Source: Protostelium mycophagum (taxonomy: Eukaryota; Evosea; Variosea; Protosteliida; Protosteliaceae). Taken from it: a DNA stretch of 60,991 bases. A model generated the notes under the pieces. It saw only the letters and a program-made list of their open reading frames with translations. It had not been told where the DNA came from and did no database searches. Location of the stretch: positions 23,860-84,850 of the forward strand of contig KV921254.1 in the NCBI GenBank assembly GCA_002081555.1, given 5' to 3'. Of this stretch, positions 53,301-60,991 are shown one piece after another; the stretch's first letter is position 1, and each line of letters begins with the position of its first letter. The position numbers and the translations under genes are program-made.

Positions 53301-55386
53301 GCTAACGCTTGGGTGAATAATGGAGTGTAGTTCATCAACTTGGACACGTGTAACTTATCATCCATAGATCCCTATTTGATGTCATCGCATGTCATCACAT
53401 CATCATGGTGTCACACGTCATCGCATGTCATCACACATCATCAAGGTGTCACACGTCATCGCAAGTCATCACGCATCGTCATGGTGTCACATGTCATCGC
53501 ATGTCATCAAACACATCAGAAGCATACAACTGACAGAGCCGCAGTACAAATATAAGCGATTTGTTCGCTTTGCGGCAAAAAATCATCTTTAATGTTCAAT
53601 TTACCTTTTTGGATACGAGTGCGAAAAGACATTCACAAGCTTTCAACCTTGCCCCTGATGACGTCATCATGATGTCATCATATTTTTTCATATGACGTAA
53701 TTTATAAATTTGTAAAATTAAACTTTTGTACCTGTGTGTGCCAGTAATTGACATAAAACTTCGGGAAATCCACTTGATACCAACGGTCTACAACGATAAA
53801 TCATTTTCCCGCCAAAATGATCTCAAGAATAAATGTCGACATATGACTCACTCTGCAGGAGCCCACTCTATGAACGGTAATAATGTCGACAGCACGCCTT
53901 CCACCAACTTCAAGTGTTTTGGCGCGTCAGCGCCACCTTGGTTTAAAGATGTGAAGTTCCATTCTATAATCTTGTAACTGTAATACGTCATCACGCCATA
54001 CATGATTCAAATGATGGATCCTGATGGATCATTTTCCTCTGATCATCATGATGAGGACTCACAGTAGTTTGAGTAACTCGGGCAAGTTGGTAGTTAATTC
54101 GCATACGATCTCCTTCTTTCTTCGCTCTGGAATTGATTTACCCTCTCCTAACACCTGATTGATTTAATGATATCGTCATATGACATCCACTACAGAATGA
54201 ATGAAGCAAAAATATTTTATAATTATAAAAATATATTTAATCAATATTTTTGGATATAAATAGACTGTTTTTAGATATTAATTTAATTAATTATATTTTG
54301 TCGGTGTAAAACAAACCTCTTCGGGAATAGCCCTCCACACCATCAATGCCATCTCGCATTGTCCCATTCCTATAAAATTCATTCTACGAACGTCTCAAAT
54401 ATTCGTGCCCGTATACATCGTTGTAGAAGGACATACCTAGAGTGGTCATGTTCCTGAGGATTTCGAAGAGGGTGGGCCAACGCTGTGGCCAATCCCTTTT
54501 GATCAGATCTACAACGAGCTGTGCAATCTTCTCCTTCACAAAAAGTGGCTCTTCCAGAATCTCGTTGATACCCTTTATTCAATTATATTTTAATTTTATT
54601 GTTATTATTTTTATTTTATTGTTATTATTATAATTTTATTATTATTATTTTTATTTTATTTTGTTATTTTTATTTTATTTTATTATTATTTTTCAAAGTT
54701 ACTTGATTGTCTTTTTAAAAATTTTAATAAATTTCGAGTGATGGAAACTCTACCATCATCAATTTCACGCTAAGTTCTTTGATGAATTCTCTCTGTGGCA
54801 TGATCAGAACATTCCAGCAGTTGACGGTCGTGAGTTCTAGCAGTTGAATGGCAAAATGGCGCACAGCCGATCTCAAAATAGGATCATTATTTCCTGCAAA
54901 TATTCATCTTCTTTATCTATAAGAACCCCGCATATAGTGCAGCCGCTCAGAACAAATATAATTTTCAAGTTTAAGAGTTGATTCAAAGAGAGGTCAGCAG
55001 CAGATCACTTGAAAAATGAAACCTCATTAAAATGATCATTTCAACTTTTGATCAAGAGTTGCGACTTGTGATATACGTCTGTTGGTTTGGAGATGAAGAA
55101 CGAACCTAAACCTTGAGGACTTCCAGAGGCACCCCACAAGACAGAAGACAAGTAGACACCAAGAGGTAAAGTCATGTTATCCATCGTTGCCTCGGTCGTG
55201 AAGGCGACCTCTTTCATTTCTTCCACATACTACACTTAGGTGTCAATATAGACGTCATATTATCTCAGATCACAAATATCATATTGATGTGAGCACCTTT
55301 TGTGCTTCAAAACGGTGTGCATTAGCAGAGGTTGGTGAGTGAATGATATGGAGACATTCGATCAGTTTTTTACAGCGTTCATCCAT
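47388..55386 (-). CDS. XPO5: Exportin-5-like nuclear export receptor
   Basis: Largest gene of the window: ATG 55386 to TAA 47388, with roughly thirty small exons. The start MDERCKKLIECLHIIHSPTS, then ANAHRFEAQK and YVEEMKEVAFTTEATMDN, fits the exportin N-terminus. The next exons give DPILRSAVRHFAIQLLELTT, then INEILEEPLFVKEKIAQLVV and DLIKRDWPQRWPTLFEILR, which is the exportin-5 signature (family form V-x-M-I-K-R-E-W-P-Q-x-W-P). ELTTNLPELLKLL, HLKLVEGVLSTLLPFIEW and many helical HEAT-repeat exons follow to the C-terminal VIGLDVPKRSKILDLPEKAQ. It should carry RNA (pre-miRNA, tRNA) or proteins out of the nucleus with RanGTP. Introns of this gene are the richest in CTACAAC/GTTGTAG, CCCGCCAAAA, GAAATTTC and TGTCATGACATCA words. 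The exon pattern in 47600-51000 is only partly resolved. Confidence 0.85.
51662..51840. repeat. Duplicated GATATCTTACACCCCACTA/GTCATGACAACACGATCATG array in an exportin intron
   Basis: A roughly 50-bp unit (ATATCTTACACCCCACTACG with CATCATGACAACACGATCAT) occurs twice in direct order at about 51680-51725 and 51738-51785, embedded in TGATGTCATCA-type palindromes, in an intron of the exportin gene. Confidence 0.75.
52652..52810. repeat. Paired GCGGCAGAGCC(G/A)C hairpin words
   Basis: GCGGCAGAGCCAC at 52652-52664 and GCGGCAGAGCCGC at 52798-52810 in one exportin intron. They are about 146 bp apart in similar contexts (AACAATGGGCACC and AACAATTGGCAAC before them, ATC-T-A-C/CATTAAAATCTCA after), which suggests that a longer segment was duplicated. 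Copies 3 and 4 of the word found at 10826 and 24799. Confidence 0.75.
53381..53520. repeat. Tandem GTCATCGCATGTCATCAC/ATGGTGTCACAC array
   Basis: About three tandem copies of a 36-38 bp unit (CATCATGGTGTCACACGTCA followed by TCGCATGTCATCACAC) in an exportin intron, ending near AAACACATCAG. The unit is a local expansion of the recurrent TGTCATCA word. Confidence 0.8.
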
Positions 55387-55618
55387 CTTGAAATGATCTG
55401 ATCAAAAGATCAGCACATCTTGGAACTACAACTCCTATTAGAACTATTTAATTTCATTTATTCTTCAGTGCCATACCGCACTATATACAGTTCAAGGCTT
55501 AAAAAGACCAGAAAGTCTAAAGTGACGATCCTCCCAGGTGGTCTAGAGTGTATTGAGCAAATGTTCTTGAATATCCAAATGAATTTTTACAATAAGAAGA
55601 GTGAGTTGCACAATAAAA
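55387..55618. other. Upstream region of exportin
   Basis: 232 bp upstream of the minus-strand exportin ATG. No gene or clear regulatory site recognised. Confidence 0.4.
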
Positions 55619-55773
55619 TTAGAGGGTAAATATATACAGACCGGACCCACACTCCCATGCATATCTGAGTGAAGAGGTTAGAGGCTGGTAAAGAATCAAC
55701 CCTGCAGAAAATCCACACATACCGATTTAAATGAATAGAATGCGTTGGTATTAAGGCGAGTTGCCAAAGACAT
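55619..55773 (-). CDS. Possible very small protein (about 38 aa)
   Basis: Two-exon model: ATG 55773 MSLATRLNTNAFYSFKS, a 38-nt intron GTATGTGTGG...TTTACCAG, then PLTSSLRYAWECGSGLYIFT and TAA 55619. The basic, hydroxylated N-terminus would suit a mitochondrial targeting sequence. No family recognised; it may be part of a larger gene or not coding. Confidence 0.25.
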
Positions 55774-55965
55774 CTTCTTCTCAAAACCCAAAACAGAATA
55801 GTTTTTGCCCAAATTAAAATCTTATGAAAAGTTTAAGGATCAGAAAGTGGTCAAGCTCTTGATTGTCTGTAAGAAGTTAGATCGTTGGTGAAATAATGTC
55901 CGTAAATCATTTTTTGGAAAGGATGAGATCAGAATTGTGGTCATCATCTTACGCCGCAATGGTGG

Positions 55966-56038
55966 GTACGAAACTGGTTGTTTTAGAGGCACCAAACCGC
56001 TGTCAATAATACACTTGGGTTCGATCCCTGTTGGTACA
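55966..56038 (+). tRNA. tRNA-like sequence, probably degraded
   Basis: 73-nt segment with a good pol III B-box (GGTTCGATCCC, 56018-56028). Its ends GTACGAA and TTGGTAC pair in 6 of 7 positions. A D-arm-like TGGT...ACCA stem is present and a T8 terminator begins at 56041. The anticodon arm does not form a stem and the T-arm pairs poorly, so it is more likely a tRNA-derived pseudogene or SINE head than a working tRNA. A minus-strand open frame (55840-56214) crosses it and is probably spurious for that reason. Confidence 0.3.
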
Positions 56039-56302
56039 CATTTTTTTTGCCTTTCAAAAGATATTCTGATCTTGTCATTAGAGGATGAATTTTCAATTGA
56101 TTCAAATTTCGCATTGTAATCATGTACTTGATACAAATTTGAATGTGGAACTACTTCACCACTTAGACCAGATTCACCAATTGCGGTTTTGTCCACCCCG
56201 AAAGATGTTGTCATGGTTTGGCAAAGGTGCCTTTGACAGCACGAAAGTCGTGGTAGTGGAAATCACACTTGACACGAACACCCTCTCAAAACGAGGCCGA
56301 AG

Positions 56303-59300
56303 ATGCAAAAGATTTTCTGCTTTGCTTTGTTCTTCTCAATCAGCTTTGGATGCGATTCCCCATTTGGAAGTCTAAATACTTTTATCCCCTTTGCAGTTGG
56401 CCAACCGATCTCTATCACTGTGGCCGCGTCGACTACTCTCTTTATGACAGGTCCCTGGGCTTATTCAGGACAACACCCGAAAGACATACAGCCGTCTAGT
56501 TTTCAATTCAAAGCAGATAATGAGACGGCGCTCACGATCTGCCCAGTCGATTCGAGCTACTGGAATTTCCATTACAATTCTACCGCCACTGTCAATTGTC
56601 CTTTGTCTGGAACGGTGAGCCTGTTTGATCGCTTGTTAATGATTGACACTGTCTTTCAGACAGGATTCTTGATCCCTGTCAGCAGACCGATCTTGAGATT
56701 TTCAGTCGTTCAAGTAGATCCCTACATCTCCTCCACTACCAATTTTACTCTCTGTGCGTCACATGATCAAAGTTCTCATGTGGATGCATACAACCTACAG
56801 CCTATTTACAATGGACAACCCATTCCACTCGAAGATTTCCCAGGTTTTCCTGATGTGTTAGTTGCTGGAGACCACTACTGCGCCAACCTCTCAGTACCTC
56901 TCAGGTTCGTTGTAAATTACTACCGTATGTAAGGTGGATCTCCCACGGTTACATACCACAGTTTCACGGCAAAGTGTCACTGGTCTTGCCGCATTTTTTT
57001 GATATAAAAATCGATTTATTTATTTAATCAATCTGGAAAGAATGTCTGGCTGAAGAATGACAGTACCCTCCCTGAAGGAAAACCTTCTCCTCTGCTTCTA
57101 CATCTACAATATGATAGTTATCGCAATGCCGGATTACCATTGTGTGCACCTCAGACTCAGTATGCCAGTGCGAATTTTGACTCATATGATGAGATCATCG
57201 TTTTTCCAGCCGGGCAAGTACGACTGAACGAAACGACGCAGTGGACATATTTGAATTGGAGCAACGGTCTTGATCTCCCCAGTGATGTTTGTGAGTCATC
57301 ATCAAATCATATGATCATGCATTATATATATGCATCATCTGAACTTGCAAGTTGGTGGGTTTTACGAGATCAGTAATTATACAGACCAAAGGATTTTCTG
57401 GCACAACACAACCGACCACACAGGTGTTCTTTTGCATCTCTTGTCTGCGACAATTGATCTAAAAATAAAACATCCAAAAAAATTCTATTATTTAAAAACT
57501 TTTCAGGTGACGGCGGTCAGTTTTTGCTCTTAGACCCACTCGGGGACCCCAATACCACAAATATTTCTATATATGATCAACTGTACACTGTCGACACGTA
57601 CTCTTATTACGTATTTGGATTTTATATTATGAATATAGATGACGGTAAGACAAGCTGCCTGCTCAGTTGTAATATAAATATTAAAACTTTGCAGCCGAAT
57701 CTCTACTACGAGCAAATTTGACTGTGTTGATCACAGATAATGTGACTCAGGTAATCATATGACCACTACACGTTCTTGACTCGTTGTAGATACTATTGTA
57801 TTCATACGAAGTGGGGGAGATATCATATTATGACGTCCCAAAATGGATCTATTATTCCACTATGTTTTATTCAGACAATTGCACAAATCTTCTGGTATCC
57901 TTCATCGACCACACTGCTTCTGATATCGGAAACGATATCATACTGGACGACCTCTTTGTTGCCAAGGTTACAAACGGTACGGTGAATTTTCTACTAGGTA
58001 TCAACTTCACACAACCCCTCACCAATGGAACGGTGCGTATGACGTATAGACTTGTCATTTTTTCTGATTGCTTGTAGATGTATTTGTCGGGGGGTACCGG
58101 GCTACTCGAGTTAAACACGACGCTTCAATTGGCATCAACGATTTACAATATAACAGTACATAGCATAAGTAATTCACTTTGGTTCAGTCAAGGTGAGGTG
58201 TTGAAAAATAATAAATATATTCACTGAAGATTGCTCAAATAATTCGCAACAGTCGATCTTCCCCCCGGAACAGGCTCCTTTGGTGAGGGACAATTCGTCT
58301 GCAACGGCTGGGTCCAAAACGTGACTCTACAGTATCAACCTCCACAGGTGAATATACATTCTCCTTATGTTTCTGAATCGTTCAGATCACTGATGTACAG
58401 ATAATCAATTCTACAATCATTGTGACGGGTATCAATTTTGGTTACAATGTTACAAAAATCGCTGTGAATTTTGGTGTTGTAGATTGTGGTCATAAGCAGA
58501 TGTTAGTCAATCACACAAAACTGAACTGTTCAATTCCGTATGAAGAGATCCATCCAGATACCTTGCTTGTGTTGATTGTAGATGGACAGAGTGCCAATTA
58601 TAATGTGGATAATCGATGTAAATTGATCGTACTTACGTAACAAGGTCGCAATCCAAAACTTTTGTGATAATAATTTCCTGGAAGATTCCTGCACTATGTG
58701 TCAAGTGAGTGTGTCATCGTTGTAGATGGACATAATATTGATTGTCTTCCAGGAAAACATGACTATGTGTTCTTCTTCAATAATCGCGGTATTTGTTTTA
58801 TATGTCTCGTTGTAGATGTGTGATGACGTGTTGACAGAGCATGTCAAATACAAGCATGACAACACAGAATGTGATGGATTATATCACACAAGCAAACAAC
58901 CAGAGTGTGTCTTCGGTAGTCATCTTCACGATGATCGATGCATTGTCTACGGCCGTGATGAGGTCACACAATGGAAGTGATGTGACGACCATCACGACGT
59001 CAACGATGTCTTTGGCTGCCACAAAGGTGAGTATTCATCATGATGGATCACGATCATGTTGATGATTGTCAGTCATCATGACAATGAGATGTCTCTGATG
59101 ACTGTCAGTTGTCGACAAGAGCTGTCAATTTGCGGGGAACAAACGCAACACTGAACATGACGTCATCAACAGTGACACAGATATCATCTACAAACAGTTC
59201 AGCAGCAGTGATACTGAGCTCAACATCTTTCAACAGCATCAACTCGTCTACAACGATGTAAATGACAGATATTCTTTAGCCCAAATTGGTCTTTGTGTTG

Positions 59301-60991
59301 AGATTTCACAGATATAGCGATTTGATCGGGGTGAAAGTGAGTGATGCACAAGGCAATGAGATTGTGATCAGAAATACAACAGAAGAGATAAGAATCGAAA
59401 TCATCCCGACAAGATTCCTGCCGGCAGGAAACGGTAACTGTCGATTTGAAAATTAAAAGTTCAGAAATGGCGGGAAAATCATTTTAAATCAATTCGTTCT
59501 CGTATGACGGATGTCGTTGTAGACTGACTTTTCACAGAATATTACTGTATGTATTGGAATGAAATATCCAACACATGGAATGAGACAACAAGAGTCTACA
59601 ACAGCTCTGGAGTATTCAACACGTCAAGTGTGATATGTGCAACATACCATCTCACCAACTTTTCACTCGGGGTCAGACCTTTAGTTCCAAAAATAGATCC
59701 AACGAGCGGGTTTCCACTGTGGGCCATAGGGCCCATTGCCGGGGGCGGGGTATTGATCATCATTATCGTCGTCATAGTTACACTTAGTCATCTTCACGAT
59801 GATCGATGCATTGTCTACGGCCGTGATGAGGTCACACAATGGAAGTGATGTGACGACCATCACGACGTCAACGATGTCTTTGGCTGCCACAAAGGTGAGT
59901 ATTCATCATGATGGATCACGATCATGTTGATGATTGTCAGTCATCATGACAATGAGATGTCTCTGATGACTGTCAGTTGTCGACAAGAGCTGTCAATTTG
60001 CGGGGAACAAACGCAACACTGAACATGACGTCATCAACAGTGACACAGATATCATCTACAAACAGTTCAGCAGCAGTGATACTGAGCTCAACATCTTTCA
60101 ACAGCATCAACTCGTCTACAACGATGTAAATGACAGATATTCTTTAGCCCAAATTGGTCTTTGTGTTGAGATTTCACAGATATAGCGATTTGATCGGGGT
60201 GAAAGTGAGTGATGCACAAGGCAATGAGATTGTGATCAGAAATACAACAGAAGAGATAAGAATCGAAATCATCCCGACAAGATTCCTGCCGGCAGGAAAC
60301 GGTAACTGTCGATTTGAAAATTAAAAGTTCAGAAATGGCGGGAAAATCATTTTAAATCAATTCGTTCTCGTATGACGGATGTCGTTGTAGACTGACTTTT
60401 CACAGAATATTACTGTATGTATTGGAATGAAATATCCAACACATGGAATGAGACAACAAGAGTCTACAACAGCTCTGGAGTATTCAACACGTCAAGTGTG
60501 ATATGTGCAACATACCATCTCACCAACTTTTCACTCGGGGTCAGACCTCCAAAAATAGATCCAGTGGACGAATCACCTACATCTACAACGAGCGGGTTTC
60601 CACTGTGGGCCATAGGGCCCATTGCCGGGGGCGGGGTATTGATCATCATGATCGTCGTCATAGTTACACTCTTAGCCGTCAGGTAACTTCCGGAATTCAC
60701 GAAAAATCTTATCCATCTACAACGAGACATATGATAACCGTTCCAGGAACAAGAAGAAGAGCTACGATGACATGGAAATCGAATTCGACCATAACATGTA
60801 CATGAAAGTTAATTCACTGCAGATAAAGAGAAGGGAGCGACTTGGCAGAGGTGCACATTCTGTGGTGTATTTGGCAACTCCAAATGTCGGTACAGATGTG
60901 AGTGTCTTTAGCTTGATTTCGTGGTGATGACAGATTTTTACCCAAATACGTTTGCTCAAATGGTCTTGGGTTTTAGGGTTAATAAACAAAA
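56303..60991 (+). CDS. Receptor kinase: signal peptide, IPT/TIG, GAIN/GPS, TM and N-lobe of a protein kinase (3' end off window)
   Basis: ATG 56303 with signal peptide MQKIFCFALFFSISFGC. A large extracellular part follows, rich in N-x-S/T sites (TVAASTTLFMTGPWAYSG; WTYLNWSNGLDLPSDV; EVGEISYYDVPKWIYYS). An IPT/TIG-like fold is at 58385-58615 (STIIVTGINFGYNVTKIAVN). A GAIN-like region with MTTQNVMDYITQANNQSV leads to the GPS motif CATYHLTNFSLGV. TM: GFPLWAIGPIAGGGVLIIM. After a basic juxtamembrane stretch (NKKKSYDDMEIEFDHN) comes the kinase glycine loop RRERLGRGAHSVVYLA at about 60830-60880; the remaining kinase domain is beyond the window. The GAIN-GPS-TM exons are present twice in tandem (58917-60670). 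If both copies are genuine, only the second connects to the kinase. Confidence 0.85.
58917..59784 (+). repeat. Tandem duplication in receptor kinase gene, unit 1 (868 bp)
   Basis: Begins in the GAIN-like exon (TAGTCATCTTCACGATGATC) and runs through the GPS and TM exon to GTCGTCATAGTTACACT, where it jumps back to the same start. It differs from unit 2 by TTAGTT present, 24 nt absent (both in frame, between GPS and TM) and one T/G change in the TM codons. It is otherwise the same wherever I compared. After its TM codons it reads into the GAIN exon rather than the juxtamembrane exon. Confidence 0.9.
59785..60670 (+). repeat. Tandem duplication in receptor kinase gene, unit 2 (886 bp)
   Basis: Second copy. 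It has the extra 24 nt GTGGACGAATCACCTACATC-TACA encoding VDESPTST between GPS and TM, and it continues correctly into the donor and juxtamembrane/kinase exons. Confidence 0.9.

Noticed and set aside
53381-53520. CRISPR-like array
   Set aside because: Units are contiguous tandem repeats with no unique spacers, inside an intron of a eukaryotic gene.
1-60991. Retroelements, LTRs, LINE reverse transcriptase or transposase genes
   Set aside because: I looked for reverse transcriptase, integrase and transposase motifs in the translated frames and saw none; only the small MITE-like element is supported.

Overview
The window is nuclear DNA of a gene-dense, intron-rich protist that uses the standard genetic code. 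Introns are mostly 40-100 nt, begin GTRNGT and end AG, and interrupt almost every gene. The gene set (hybrid-type histidine kinase, class III adenylate cyclase, RasGAP, RhoGAP, BAR-TBC RabGAP, Ras GTPase, IPT/GPS receptor kinase, ISG12-like protein, homeodomain and WRKY/FLYWCH-like factors, LamG-mucin secreted protein) points to an amoebozoan. The receptor kinase with IPT and GPS modules is what I would expect of a protosteloid amoeba such as Planoprotostelium/Protostelium; this is inference from gene content, not a database match.

Layout. 1-3294 (-): PAS histidine kinase, running off the left edge. 3551-4196 (+): ISG12/IFI27-like protein. 4319-4678 (-): homeodomain protein. 4821-5114 (+): small unknown gene. 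5126-9190 (-): BAR-like plus TBC RabGAP. 9630-14747 (+): membrane-anchored Tag1/DUF3712-like repeat protein. 14796-17960 (-): secreted LamG/Ser-Thr-rich protein. 18697-20178 (-): unknown. 20675-21259 (-): WRKY/FLYWCH-type zinc-finger protein. 21361-25640 (+): SMP-C2 membrane-contact-site protein. 25778-26821 (-): coiled-coil protein. 27363-30116: an assembly artefact, with 1,327 bp present on both sides of a 100-N gap, inside a MacB/LolD-type ABC ATPase gene (complete copy 28873-30982, +). 31446-33348 (+): UBLCP1 phosphatase. 33387-37026 (-): RhoGAP-SH3 protein. 37144-38075 (-): Ras-family GTPase. 38227-38583 (+): small basic protein. 38696-41459 (-): adenylate cyclase. 41460-42609: no assignable gene. 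42610-44224 (+): RasGAP. 44455-45907 (+): thioredoxin/peroxiredoxin-like protein. 46736-46936 (-): small protein. 47388-55386 (-): exportin-5. 55619-55773 (-): doubtful small gene. 56303-60991 (+): IPT/GPS receptor kinase, running off the right edge and carrying an 868-bp tandem duplication.

Theme. Many genes are signalling or membrane-traffic components (Ras, RasGAP, RhoGAP, RabGAP, cAMP synthesis, two receptor kinases of different kinds). They are not arranged as an operon. Neighbouring genes are packed closely, with convergent stop codons 11-50 bp apart in three places.

The most unusual signal is in the introns. They reuse a small set of short palindromic or near-palindromic words across unrelated genes: CTCGTTGTAGAT (both orientations, sometimes as a hairpin, sometimes forming the 3' splice site), TTTCCCGCCAAAA (E2F-site-like), paired GAAATTTC, TGACATCATGACA arrays and the hairpin GCGGCAGAGCCGC. 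A separate 92-97 bp nested palindrome occurs twice in intergenic DNA in opposite orientations and looks like a MITE. All exon joins given here were made by eye from splice-site phase and protein-family conservation.
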